Assembly (NCBI GenBank): GCA_964408125.1
Contig: CAYOYC010000012.1
Span: 1 to 19,402 of the forward strand
Direction: 5' to 3'
Length of the DNA stretch: 19,402 bases
From: CABMGO01 sp964408125
Lineage (GTDB): Archaea > Nanobdellota > Nanobdellia > Pacearchaeales > GW2011-AR1
Shown: piece by piece, positions 1-7,021 of the stretch
Position numbering within the stretch: the stretch's first letter is position 1
Layout: each line of letters opens with the position of its first letter
Notes under the pieces: generated by a model
Databases searched by the model: none
What the model saw: only the letters and a program-made list of their open reading frames with translations
What the model was told of the DNA's origin: nothing
Translations under genes and position numbers: made by a program

Positions 1-33
1 CATGTTCATTTCCACGCAAGAGTTTTACAAACC

Positions 34-44
34 TTTTTATATAC
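34..44 (+). promoter_or_regulatory. TATA box of the small membrane protein gene
   Basis: An A/T stretch (TTTTTATATAC) lies in a C-containing context. A start of transcription about 26 nt downstream would fall near 65 and give a short leader carrying the GGAGG at 90-94. Assigned by position and composition only. Confidence 0.5.
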
Positions 45-101
45 GTTCTTTCTTAAGTGTTTATACGTAATTAAAAAATAAAGATGAAAGGAGGTTTGAA
101 A

Positions 102-398
102 ATGAAAAACAAAACAATATTCGGAGGCGCTACTTTAGCTACTTTCCTTTTTATGATACAATCTGTTTTAGCTGCTTGTGTAGTTAATGGGAAAGAAGTA
201 CCTTGTAGCTCATTTCCATGGTGGATTTTTATAATAATCTTTGCTGTTGCAATATTTTTCTTTGTATTTTGGCTAAGAATGTTGATTCATGCAGCTAAGG
301 GCTCAAATCCAAATAAAGCAGTATGGATCATTCTAATAGTGCTTACGCAAGTCCTTGGAGCAGTTATCTATTACTTTGTAGTTAAAGTAAAAGAATAA
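102..398 (+). CDS. Small membrane protein with PLDc_N-like domain
   Basis: A 98-residue protein. The N-terminus is a short basic stretch and a hydrophobic segment ending in LAAC, which could be a signal peptide or first membrane helix. A short loop with two cysteines (CVVNGKEVPC) follows, then two further hydrophobic helices, roughly residues 40-58 and 75-92. The order W-L-R-x-L-I-H near the middle and GAVIYYFVV near the end resembles the PLDc_N (phospholipase D-nuclease N-terminal) membrane domain, also found as a stand-alone small protein in many prokaryotes. There is no catalytic HKD motif, so no enzyme activity is expected. An in-frame ATG at 84 would add six residues, but GGAGG at 90-94 is inside that extension and 7 nt before the ATG at 102, so 102 is preferred. 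Family assignment moderate; location in the membrane confident. Confidence 0.75.
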   Translation: MKNKTIFGGATLATFLFMIQSVLAACVVNGKEVPCSSFPWWIFIIIFAVAIFFFVFWLRMLIHAAKGSNPNKAVWIILIVLTQVLGAVIYYFVVKVKE

Positions 399-417
399 TT
401 GTAATTAAAAAGAATAA

Positions 418-436
418 TTTTTTTATTTTATTTATT
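418..436 (+). terminator. T-tract terminator after the membrane protein gene
   Basis: Seven consecutive Ts (418-424) followed by further T-rich sequence begin about 20 nt after the stop codon. Archaeal RNA polymerase terminates at such U-tracts without needing a hairpin. Confidence 0.5.
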
Positions 437-445
437 AAATAATAA

Positions 446-520
446 GAGAACATGGTTTCTCCACTCTTCTGCGTCTAATCTATGGTATTTCAGAGTGAGC
501 CGGACCCCATGCCACGCTTA
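446..520 (-). ncRNA. Candidate small structured RNA, class unknown
   Basis: Read on the minus strand, about 75 nt would start near 520, some 26 nt after a TATA-like box (541-552), and run through two abutting hairpins (6 bp, 497-462; 5 bp, 461-446) before an A/T-rich stretch. The stretch 498-518 is markedly G+C-rich for this genome, a known sign of structured RNA in AT-rich archaea. No known RNA class fits. This is a hypothesis from composition, hairpins and promoter position only. Confidence 0.2.
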
Positions 521-614
521 TTCATACATAAAAAGACTCAATATTTATATCCTACAAACTCTTCGTGAAATTATTATTTGTCCTTCCCTTGTCCGACGGA
601 AAAAGCACGATAGG

Positions 615-656
615 TTTTCTTTCAGAAAACAGATAGCAAAAACTTTCAGTTTTTGA
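615..656. repeat. Two adjacent hairpins with the same TTC loop
   Basis: GTTTTCT-TTC-AGAAAAC (615-631) is a perfect 7-bp stem. Seven bases on, CAAAAACT-TTC-AGTTTTTG (638-656) is a perfect 8-bp stem. The stems have different sequences but share the loop and the CTTTCAG core, so structure rather than sequence seems to be repeated. Purpose unknown. Confidence 0.5.
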
Positions 657-707
657 ATTTCGATAATTGAGGGGGCAGACAGACGACGAGCGAAAAATTA
701 CGAAAGC

Positions 708-717
708 TTTAAAAACT
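708..717 (+). promoter_or_regulatory. BRE/TATA of the secreted protein gene
   Basis: A purine-rich GAAAG (702-706) precedes CTTTAAAAAC (707-716), about 29 nt before the ATG at 741. The spacing suits a leaderless or near-leaderless transcript. Confidence 0.5.
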
Positions 718-740
718 AGTTCTCTAATATATATGTTAAG

Positions 741-1373
741 ATGAAAACAAAAATCGTTTTGCCGATTACTCTAATACTTTTACTTTGCGGAGTAGTTTTA
801 GTTTCTGCCTGGACAATTGAATATGGAACAACAATAAATAAGGGATGGAATTTAGTTTATGCTTTCATTGAACCTGGGCAGATACAGGGGATTGAACTTT
901 CAAATATAAAAGCAATTTATGGATTTATGCCTACAACTCAAGAATATGTAAGATTTTATCCAAATCCCGAAATGGACAAAATAAATAGAATGGATGGCGA
1001 TCAATTTAGAAATACGGCTTTTTGGGTTTATTCTGATGCTGAAACTGGCAAAGAATTTAATGGAATTTATAATGCTGTGGAGTATTGGATTGCCGAAGAA
1101 CCAATTCCTTACAACGAAAGACAAATCTATAAGGGATGGAATTTCATTGGAATAACTTCCGATATGATTCCCAAATCTTTTGAAGAAATAAAGGGAAATT
1201 GTGATATTGAACGTTCTCATATTTGGATTTCTTCAGAAAAAGAATGGGCAGATTTTCCCGAAATGTTTTATCCAAGTATGATTGGAAAAGGTTTTATTAT
1301 TAAAGTTACCTCAGATTGTAAACTGGGAACATCTGGAAGTTCGAATATAAATCCTCCGCAAATACCTAACTAA
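741..1373 (+). CDS. Secreted protein with duplicated GWN-type domain
   Basis: The 210-residue product has a signal peptide or N-terminal anchor (residues 1-23: basic MKTK, hydrophobic core, then VSA before a Trp), so it is expected outside the membrane. Two copies of one domain follow: the first opens with NKGWNLV near residue 33 and closes around FWVYS near 97; the second opens with YKGWNFIGI near 130 and closes around GKGFIIKV near 189. Each copy has a GWN start, a middle aromatic strand and a late G/N-x-F-x-x strand, resembling small beta domains that recur in archaeal surface proteins. Two cysteines (154 and 193) in copy two could pair. The C-terminus is Pro/Asn-rich (NPPQIPN). Function unknown; no catalytic motif. 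The next gene starts 2 nt after its stop, so the two are probably made together. Confidence 0.8.
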   Translation: MKTKIVLPITLILLLCGVVLVSAWTIEYGTTINKGWNLVYAFIEPGQIQGIELSNIKAIYGFMPTTQEYVRFYPNPEMDKINRMDGDQFRNTAFWVYSDAETGKEFNGIYNAVEYWIAEEPIPYNERQIYKGWNFIGITSDMIPKSFEEIKGNCDIERSHIWISSEKEWADFPEMFYPSMIGKGFIIKVTSDCKLGTSGSSNINPPQIPN

Positions 1374-1375
1374 AA

Positions 1376-1537
1376 ATGATAAAATCAAAAAGAGGTTCAG
1401 CTTGGATTTGGATTTTAATAATTCTAATTTTAATCGGAGCAGGAATAGGAATTTACTTTTGGCTAACTGGAGATGCTTCTCCAATTGCTAATGGCGGAAG
1501 CCCTATACCTCAACCACCAGCATTACCTTCTGGCTAA
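1376..1537 (+). CDS. 53-residue single-pass membrane protein
   Basis: The frame opens with ATG two bases after the upstream stop and encodes 53 residues: a basic start (MIKSKR), one hydrophobic helix of about 20 residues (10-30), and a short Gly/Ser/Pro-rich tail ending in PPALPSG. The topology is probably N-terminus in, tail out. Translational coupling to the secreted protein upstream suggests a shared role at the envelope; both have Pro-rich C-termini. Short proteins like this are easily missed. The hydrophobic segment framed by charges, and codon use like the neighbours', argue that it is genuine, but there is no homology evidence. Confidence 0.6.
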   Translation: MIKSKRGSAWIWILIILILIGAGIGIYFWLTGDASPIANGGSPIPQPPALPSG

Positions 1538-1564
1538 ATAGTAAATAACTAGCTGCCCCCCAAA

Positions 1565-1603
1565 CTTCTTCTTTTAGAAAAAGAAGCAAAACGGGTTTCC
1601 CGT
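1565..1603. terminator. Hairpins between convergent genes
   Basis: The space between the 53-aa gene and thioredoxin holds a 6-bp CTTCTT/AAGAAG stem, extended past one mismatch (1565-1586), and a perfect ACGGG-TTT-CCCGT hairpin (1591-1603). A C-run lies on each side (1553-1558 and 1604-1607). The position suggests a role in ending transcription from one or both sides, though archaeal termination normally relies on U-tracts. Confidence 0.35.
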
Positions 1604-1632
1604 CCCCTACCTCAATTTCTTATCAATTTATT

Positions 1633-1953
1633 TTACAAATTTCCATCAATCCACTTTCTCATAGAAGCTTCTGATTGTGCGCCAACAAAGCCATCAACTT
1701 CTTGTCCATTCTTAAACACCTTAACAGAGGGTATAGTCATAATATCATATTTACCAGCAATTTCTTGGTTATCTTCAACATTTAGCTTAACTATGGAAAC
1801 TTTACCCTTATATTCTTCAGCAAGTTTTTCTATAATTGGTTTTAACATTAAGCAAGGTCCACACCAAGGCGCCCAAAAATCAACCACAACGGTCATTTTT
1901 TTAGACTGCTCAATTACTTCTTTCTCAAACGTTTCATCTGTAATGTCTGTCAT
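1633..1953 (-). CDS. trxA: Thioredoxin
   Basis: A 106-residue cytoplasmic disulfide reductase, the usual length for the family. The active site WCGPC occupies residues 30-34 with the typical FWAPW lead-in, and the cis-proline loop TIPS is at 73-76 (Pro75). The beta strands (VVVDFWA, IVKLNV, SVKVF) and the G-Q-E-V-D-G-F-V-G turn near the end follow the thioredoxin fold. It would reduce protein disulfides and accept electrons from a thioredoxin reductase that is not in this window. The gene stands alone, divergent from DNA ligase, with a TATA box 26 nt before its ATG. Thioredoxin itself is very secure; a glutaredoxin-like role is unlikely given WCGPC. Confidence 0.95.
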   Translation of the reverse strand: MTDITDETFEKEVIEQSKKMTVVVDFWAPWCGPCLMLKPIIEKLAEEYKGKVSIVKLNVEDNQEIAGKYDIMTIPSVKVFKNGQEVDGFVGAQSEASMRKWIDGNL

Positions 1954-1973
1954 AATAAACTAATAATTTTTCC

Positions 1974-1984
1974 ATTTATAAATT
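1974..1984 (-). promoter_or_regulatory. TATA box of the thioredoxin gene
   Basis: On the minus strand AATTTATAAAT is centred about 26 nt before the ATG at 1953, which predicts a leaderless mRNA. A weaker A/T box (AAATAAAAAC, 2012-2021) is similarly placed before the ligase ATG on the plus strand. Confidence 0.6.
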
Positions 1985-2041
1985 ATAGGTAAGGATGTTA
2001 ACAAAACAAAGAAATAAAAACTCCCTAAGTTTTATCTTGTT

Positions 2042-3742
2042 ATGTTATATTCAAAATTATGCGAGATGTATGAAAAGTTAGAAGCAACCACAAAAGGTTT
2101 AGAAAAAACATCAATATTAGCCGAATTTCTAAAAGAAATAGTCTCAGAACCACAAACAATCTATTTAATTCAGGGTAGATTTTTCGCAGATTATGACGAA
2201 AAAGAAACAGGTATCTCAGAACAACTAGCAATAAAATCTATTTCAAAATCATCAGGTCTCTCAGATGATAAAGTTATCAAGGAATTCAAAAAACTAGGAG
2301 ATTTAGGCAAAACAGCAGAGTTCTTAATGAGTAGTGGTAAACAACAAGGGTTATTCGTACAAAAGCTAACAACTCAAAAGATACTAGAAAGCTTAAGAAA
2401 ACTTCCAGAAACAGAGGGCAAAGGTGCAGTTGACAGGAAATTCGGAATCATTTCAGAACTAATGAGTTTTGCCTCAGCAAAAGAAGCTAAGTATATCATT
2501 CGAACAATTCTTGGAGATTTAAAGATAGGAATAGGCTCCGGATTAATCAGAGATGCAGTCGTAGAATTTGCATTTCACCCACAAACAATTGAAGAAAAGA
2601 AGCAAAAAGCAGAAGTCGTTCAAACAGCGCTAGACAAAGCAACGGATTTTGCAGAGGTTTTTGAAAAAGCATCCAAAGGAGAGAAGGAATTGGAAAAAAT
2701 TACACTATCTCCAGGAAAGCCAGTAAAGGTTATGTTATACCCAAAAGCAAAAAACATAGTAGACGCTTTTGAAATAGTCGGAAAACCAGCAGCTTTTGAA
2801 AAAAAATACGATGGCTTTAGAATGATGATCAATAAAGATGAAAGAGGAAATATTTCAATATTTACAAGACGTTTGGATAACGTAACCAAACAATTTCCGG
2901 ACGCTGTTAAATACGTAAAAGAACATGTTAACGCAGATACTTTCATTATTGATTGCGAGGCTGTTGGTTTTGATGGTAAAACAAAAAAATATAAACCCTT
3001 TCAAGATATTTCCCAGAGAATTAGAAGAAAGTATGATATTGAGAGATTAGAACAAGAATTACCAATTGAATTAAATGTTTTTGATATAATTTACTGCAAC
3101 GGCAAATCCTACATAGATGAACCATTCCTAGAAAGACGAAAACTAATCGAGAAAATAATCAAACCAGTAAAATATGAAATAGTTTTAGCAGAGCAATTAA
3201 TTACGGATGACGAAAAATTAGCAGAAGATTTTTATAATAAAGCACTAGAGGAGGGGCAAGAAGGTGTAATGGTAAAAAATTTGGAATCTATTTACAAACC
3301 AGGAGCAAGAATTGGCTACGCAGTAAAATTAAAACCAGATCCAAACGAATTTGACTTAGTTATAACTGGAGCAGAATGGGGAACCGGAAAACGTGCGGGC
3401 TGGCTAACAAGCTTCGATGTTTCATGCAGAGATGAGGATGGGAATTTATTAGAAATCGGGAAAGTCTCAACCGGACTAAAAGAAAAAAGAGAAGAGGGGC
3501 TATCTTTCGACGAACTGACAGAAGAACTAAGGCCCCTAATTATAAGCGAAGAGGCAAAACACGTTCAAGTAAAACCAGAAGTGGTTGTAATGGTTGGCTA
3601 TCAGAATATTCAAGCCTCTCCAACTTATACAAGCGGGTTTGCCATGAGATTTCCAAGAATGTTAAGGGTAAGACCAGATAGAAGTATAAATGACGTAGTT
3701 AGTTTAGACATTGTAAAAGAAGAAGTAAGTAAAGAAAAGTAA
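2042..3742 (+). CDS. lig: ATP-dependent DNA ligase (archaeal type)
   Basis: This 566-residue enzyme seals 3'-OH/5'-phosphate nicks in DNA through a lysine-AMP intermediate and would join Okazaki fragments and finish repair. The N-terminal DNA-binding domain covers roughly residues 1-210. Nucleotidyltransferase motif I is K-Y-D-G at 255-258 (K255 is the adenylated lysine), followed by R260. Motif III is FIIDCEAV (301-308), motif IV EGVMVKN (407-413) and motif V YAVKLKPD (426-433, with K429 and K431). The C-terminal OB fold runs from about 440 and includes WGTGKRAGW. Motif I reads KYDGFR where many archaeal ligases have KYDGER. Length and motif order match complete family members. The gene faces an exonuclease gene whose stop codon begins one base after its own. 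Confidence 0.95.
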   Translation: MLYSKLCEMYEKLEATTKGLEKTSILAEFLKEIVSEPQTIYLIQGRFFADYDEKETGISEQLAIKSISKSSGLSDDKVIKEFKKLGDLGKTAEFLMSSGKQQGLFVQKLTTQKILESLRKLPETEGKGAVDRKFGIISELMSFASAKEAKYIIRTILGDLKIGIGSGLIRDAVVEFAFHPQTIEEKKQKAEVVQTALDKATDFAEVFEKASKGEKELEKITLSPGKPVKVMLYPKAKNIVDAFEIVGKPAAFEKKYDGFRMMINKDERGNISIFTRRLDNVTKQFPDAVKYVKEHVNADTFIIDCEAVGFDGKTKKYKPFQDISQRIRRKYDIERLEQELPIELNVFDIIYCNGKSYIDEPFLERRKLIEKIIKPVKYEIVLAEQLITDDEKLAEDFYNKALEEGQEGVMVKNLESIYKPGARIGYAVKLKPDPNEFDLVITGAEWGTGKRAGWLTSFDVSCRDEDGNLLEIGKVSTGLKEKREEGLSFDELTEELRPLIISEEAKHVQVKPEVVVMVGYQNIQASPTYTSGFAMRFPRMLRVRPDRSINDVVSLDIVKEEVSKEK

Positions 3743-3743
3743 T

Positions 3744-4295
3744 CTATTCAATATTGTTTTCTTTCTTGAATTCTAGTAAAAGTTCAGGCATCTTTTTATA
3801 CAACCAAACGTTAAGTTTTATGAATTCATCCGCTTCAAGTTTTATATAGTCTAGAATTTTATCATACTCTTTGTTTTTGTACCAATCTGGAAGAACGCTT
3901 CCGTCAGATTTCTTTCCAGTAATTTTATCTAATCCAGAACCTTTAAACTCGCCCCTATTCATTAGAACCCCAATAGATCTTAAATCTACAAACGGATTAT
4001 TCAAAATATCTATTTCCGGAAGATTATTAGCTTTTGTTCTAGCCACTAAAAAATTATGTTCAAATCCCAGATTATATCCAACCGGAATAAAATTAAACGG
4101 ATAGTCAAATATAGCACTGCCCTCTATAAATTGTTCAAGAATTTCTTTTTCTGATGATTCCCACTCTTTCAAAACTATTAACTCCCCTCTTCTTTCTCCA
4201 GTGTTTCGATCTAATTCTTGTATCTGTATACTTATTATTTTATCTTTTTCCGGATCTAACCCAGTGGTTTCTATATCAAAGTAAAACTGACCCAT
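3744..4295 (-). CDS. DnaQ/PolB-type 3'-5' exonuclease-like protein
   Basis: A 183-residue protein with an RNase H-like exonuclease fold. Exo I is FDIETTG (residues 6-12, D7 and E9). Exo II is best read as GYNLGFEHNF (73-82), with N75 and F78 in place but Glu79 where Asp is usual. Exo III is near YIKLEADEF (150-158), where E154 or D156 would serve. The predicted activity is metal-dependent removal of 3' nucleotides from DNA or RNA. Stand-alone proteins of this kind in archaea resemble the exonuclease part of family-B polymerases or YprB-like nucleases; no polymerase domain is present. It is transcribed from a promoter divergent from the envelope gene and ends beside the ligase stop codon, so the two transcripts could overlap. 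Exonuclease fold confident; exact substrate unknown. Confidence 0.82.
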   Translation of the reverse strand: MGQFYFDIETTGLDPEKDKIISIQIQELDRNTGERRGELIVLKEWESSEKEILEQFIEGSAIFDYPFNFIPVGYNLGFEHNFLVARTKANNLPEIDILNNPFVDLRSIGVLMNRGEFKGSGLDKITGKKSDGSVLPDWYKNKEYDKILDYIKLEADEFIKLNVWLYKKMPELLLEFKKENNIE

Positions 4296-4311
4296 AAAAT
4301 ATACTAGGTTA

Positions 4312-4353
4312 TGGAATATATTAACTTTTCGTTAAATAAAAACCCTTAAAAAC
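4312..4353. promoter_or_regulatory. Divergent promoters for exonuclease and envelope gene
   Basis: For the minus gene, TTAATATATT lies near 4312-4322, about 23 nt before the ATG at 4295. For the plus gene, CTTAAAAAC (4345-4353) is centred 25 nt before the ATG at 4374. Both suggest leaderless transcripts. Confidence 0.5.
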
Positions 4354-4373
4354 ATAAATGTCTGTCAATATTA

Positions 4374-6251
4374 ATGAAAAAAGAAGGCGGATTTAAATAT
4401 TTTTTATTTGTTTCCATATTAGTTCTTGCATTAATAATAATTTTATTTTCATTTGATTATTCCAAGTTCACAGGAAAGGCAATTTCCGCAATAACACTTC
4501 CAGGAGATTGTTCAGATTCTAATGTAAAGGCGTTATGGGATTCTATTTTTATTGAAAATTCTACTGGGATAAGATATAATAGTGCTGATTTAAATCCGAA
4601 TAATAATGCATGCGACTATATCTTTGCAGTGAAAAATATAAGTAACACTTCCTATTGTTTATTTGTTTCAAACGAAATAAATAAAACTTTTCTATTTGCA
4701 AAAAAGGCTACCTATAATTCAACGGATGACCAGTTTAATCTAAGTGCAATTAATCTAGGTGACTCTTGGGTAAGGATCTTTCTTATGTTTATTATGTTTC
4801 CATCGCCTGATGAGGTAAATCGAACGAGTATAATCAGTGATGGAAATAATGCAAATATCACCTTTTCTTCCACTTTTAAAAAATCATTAAGCAGCCAGTG
4901 GGAGCAAAATATTACATATGGTTTTGATATTAATCAAGAATACTATTCTTCTTCAGACAGTGAGAATTATACTATTTCTGGAGAAAATTTCAGTCGTAAT
5001 ATTGGTGGTGAAGTTTTTAAAACAATTTCTGATGAGGTTTTTATATATAGTGATGGGAAGATAAATACCTCCTCCTGTACGCCAAATTGGACAGTACAAG
5101 TATCTTCTTGCTTTGCAAACGAAACAAAGATAACATCTTATAGTGATTCTAATAATTGCGGAACAACAATAAATCAACCACAATCAATTACTAACTTCTG
5201 CGATCACGATCTAAATGGAGTCATAGGAAGTATAGGTTCGATAGACACAGATGAGGATATATCAATTTTTATTTCCGGAGTTTCTTTGAATAATTCTTTA
5301 AATTATACGGCAAACAATATGTCACAGCCAGTAGAAATAAAGAATAACGGCACGACAATTGTTTCTTTTAGCCACAATTTTGTATCTTCTCCAATGGATT
5401 TAAACGAGATAAAAGTAAAAACCAATGGTGACAGTTCGAGTTTTGGATACATAATTGTAAACGGGATAAATGATACGAAATCTGTAATTCTTAATAAAAA
5501 GAACTCATCAAGCAACAGTGTTTGTGTAAAAGACGCATTAGTCTCTGTAATTTCAGATATAAGTTCAGATTGCGACGAGGAAAATGAATATATTGTAAGA
5601 TGCCAAGGAACATCATCAGACGGGTTTACATGTTCTTTTACGAATAGCACCTTTAATATAAGCGGTCTAGAACATTCTGCCGTAAAAGAAATAATAGAAA
5701 CAACATGTTCTGCAAACTGGGTATGTTCAAATTGGTCTACGTGCACAAATTTATTAAAAAACAGAACGTGTCTAGATCAAAATAACTGTAGCACAACAGT
5801 TGGCAGACCATCTTTAACTGAAAGTTGCGTTCCGAACGATGTATTGTCAAGCTGTACTCCAAATTGGACTTGCGATGAATGGCAACCAGCAAGTTGTGCA
5901 TCTGGCGAGAATCAAACTAGAGTATGTAGAGATACAAGCAATTGTAATACTCAAATAGACAAACCAAATGAAAGTCAAGAATGTGAAAAAACAAACTACA
6001 TTCTATGGATTTTGATAGGGTTAGGAATTCTTATTTTTATTATGGTAATTATATTAGTCATACTTTTTTTCTTTAAGAAAAAACCATCAAGTGTACAACC
6101 ACCATCTCAAAATCAGCCACCATTTCAACCACCGATGCAGCCAATACAAACCCTTCAAGAAAGACAATTCCCATCTTCGCCACAACCGTTATTCAGGCCA
6201 CAACCAATACAACAAGGTGTTGTTCCGATTAATAATCAACCACAAAAATAA
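4374..6251 (+). CDS. Large envelope protein with Cys/Trp-rich modules
   Basis: The 625-residue product is anchored at both ends: an N-terminal hydrophobic helix (about 8-27) followed by FTGKA, and a C-terminal helix (about 542-567) followed by KKK and a Pro/Gln-rich cytoplasmic tail (568-625). The large region between should be extracellular. It is Asn/Ser/Thr-rich with many N-x-S/T sequons, fitting archaeal N-glycosylation. Three related modules carry the pattern C-T-P-N-W ... C ... C ... P ... C: residues 235-276 (degenerate), 445-485 and 494-537. The last two have W-x-C-x-x-W and R-x-C-x-D and resemble thrombospondin-type-1-like disulfide modules. These suggest adhesion or surface structure rather than catalysis. 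The gene has its own promoter and is followed by tbp without obvious functional link. Family unrecognised beyond this. Confidence 0.75.
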   Translation: MKKEGGFKYFLFVSILVLALIIILFSFDYSKFTGKAISAITLPGDCSDSNVKALWDSIFIENSTGIRYNSADLNPNNNACDYIFAVKNISNTSYCLFVSNEINKTFLFAKKATYNSTDDQFNLSAINLGDSWVRIFLMFIMFPSPDEVNRTSIISDGNNANITFSSTFKKSLSSQWEQNITYGFDINQEYYSSSDSENYTISGENFSRNIGGEVFKTISDEVFIYSDGKINTSSCTPNWTVQVSSCFANETKITSYSDSNNCGTTINQPQSITNFCDHDLNGVIGSIGSIDTDEDISIFISGVSLNNSLNYTANNMSQPVEIKNNGTTIVSFSHNFVSSPMDLNEIKVKTNGDSSSFGYIIVNGINDTKSVILNKKNSSSNSVCVKDALVSVISDISSDCDEENEYIVRCQGTSSDGFTCSFTNSTFNISGLEHSAVKEIIETTCSANWVCSNWSTCTNLLKNRTCLDQNNCSTTVGRPSLTESCVPNDVLSSCTPNWTCDEWQPASCASGENQTRVCRDTSNCNTQIDKPNESQECEKTNYILWILIGLGILIFIMVIILVILFFFKKKPSSVQPPSQNQPPFQPPMQPIQTLQERQFPSSPQPLFRPQPIQQGVVPINNQPQK

Positions 6252-6274
6252 TTCTCCTCGAGCTAAAGCAGAAC

Positions 6275-6303
6275 CTTTATAAACCCCCCCAGCCCTTTAT
6301 AAA
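6275..6303 (+). promoter_or_regulatory. Tandem TATA boxes of tbp
   Basis: Two identical 9-bp boxes (CTTTATAAA), each preceded by a C, lie at 6275-6283 and 6295-6303, exactly 20 bp apart and separated by a C-rich run. The upstream box is 30 nt before the ATG and predicts a start near 6305. The second box then lies across the predicted start site, too close to the ATG to drive a full transcript. Confidence 0.65.
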
Positions 6304-6308
6304 TAACA

Positions 6309-6917
6309 ATGGCTAAAGAAAAACCAGAAGATTCTTTGAAAGTTCAAAATATTGTAGCAACAACGTCATTGGAGAAAGAGGTTTCTTTATCAAAATTAGC
6401 AAGAACGCAACCAAATACAGAATATAATCCAGAGACATTTCCAGGATTAGTTTTAAGAATAAAAAAACCAAAATCAGCAGTTCTAGTTTTCTCTTCGGGA
6501 AATTTAGTGTGTACTGGCGTTAAATCTATCGCGCAAGTTAGGGAAGTTATTGATCAAGTTATAAAACAGCTGAAGAAGATCGGAGTGCACGTTACAATAA
6601 AACCAAAAATAAACGTTCAAAACATAGTAGCTTCAGGGAGTATTAATTTAGATTTAAATCTAAATACACTTTCTTTAGAGTTAGAAAATACAGAATACGA
6701 ACCAGAACAATTTCCAGGTTTAGTTTACAAGTTAAATGATCCAACCGCAACATTTTTATTATTTAGTAACGGAAAGTTGGTTTGTACTGGGACCAAAAAC
6801 AAGGAACAACTTGAAGAATCAATGAAACAGTTGAACAAAAACGTTAGAGCAGCACTAAAAAGATTAAAAGAAAGTGCTAGCAAGGCACCAAAAGAATCTG
6901 AAGCGGACGAATTCTAA
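6309..6917 (+). CDS. tbp: TATA-binding protein
   Basis: The basal transcription factor that binds the TATA box and, with TFB, recruits RNA polymerase. The 202-residue product has the family's two direct repeats: the first begins VQNIVATTSL (residue 12) and the second VQNIVASGSI (about 104). Each contains a FPGLV strand and a later strand ending in F-S plus L-V-C-T-G, including the phenylalanines that kink DNA (F43 and F59 in repeat one and their equivalents in repeat two). A short N-terminal extension and an acidic tail (ESEADEF) make it slightly longer than a typical archaeal TBP. The gene appears monocistronic. Its promoter carries two copies of what looks like its own binding site, which points to autoregulation by inference. 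Confidence 0.97.
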   Translation: MAKEKPEDSLKVQNIVATTSLEKEVSLSKLARTQPNTEYNPETFPGLVLRIKKPKSAVLVFSSGNLVCTGVKSIAQVREVIDQVIKQLKKIGVHVTIKPKINVQNIVASGSINLDLNLNTLSLELENTEYEPEQFPGLVYKLNDPTATFLLFSNGKLVCTGTKNKEQLEESMKQLNKNVRAALKRLKESASKAPKESEADEF

Positions 6918-6988
6918 TAGTTTCCAAAACATCTAAAAACTAATGTTCTTATCTTTTAAAAAAGAAATATTTATATACCCTTATTATA

Positions 6989-7021
6989 TTTATACATATA
7001 ATATATTCAAACATATAATAT
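6989..7021 (+). promoter_or_regulatory. Promoter and direct repeats before the toxin-antitoxin operon
   Basis: ATTTATACATAT near 6988-6999 is placed about 27 nt before the ATG at 7020. An 11-bp direct repeat, ACATATAATAT, occurs at 6994-7004 and 7011-7021, 17 bp apart, so it overlaps the TATA region and the start codon. That is where an autorepressing antitoxin would bind. The A/T-rich content makes chance repeats more likely. Confidence 0.4.

Larger units (their letters stand above)
399..740. other. 342-bp gene-free interval with GC-rich, hairpin-rich core
   Basis: No open frame with a sensible start spans this interval. It is richer in G+C than its surroundings around 446-520 and 575-700, and contains several short perfect hairpins: GAGAA/TTCTC at 446-461, CACTCT/AGAGTG at 462-467 with 492-497 directly abutting it, and two hairpins at 615-631 and 638-656. 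On the minus strand a TATA-like GGATATAAATAT lies at about 541-552, placing a possible start near 520, just before the GC-rich stretch. No tRNA T-loop consensus, C/D-box pair or 5S/SRP sequence could be recognised. Confidence 0.5.

Noticed and set aside
498..520. tRNA or tRNA fragment in the GC-rich patch
   Set aside because: No GGTTC-type T-loop, no paired acceptor stem and no anticodon arm could be found on either strand.
668..677. Inverted flanks (GGGGGCAG here, CTGCCCCCC at 1551-1559) as ends of a mobile element carrying the secreted gene pair
   Set aside because: Only about 8 bp match, with no target duplication and no transposase between them.
399..740. CRISPR array or leader
   Set aside because: No repeat of 20 bp or longer recurs; only short hairpins with differing sequences are present.
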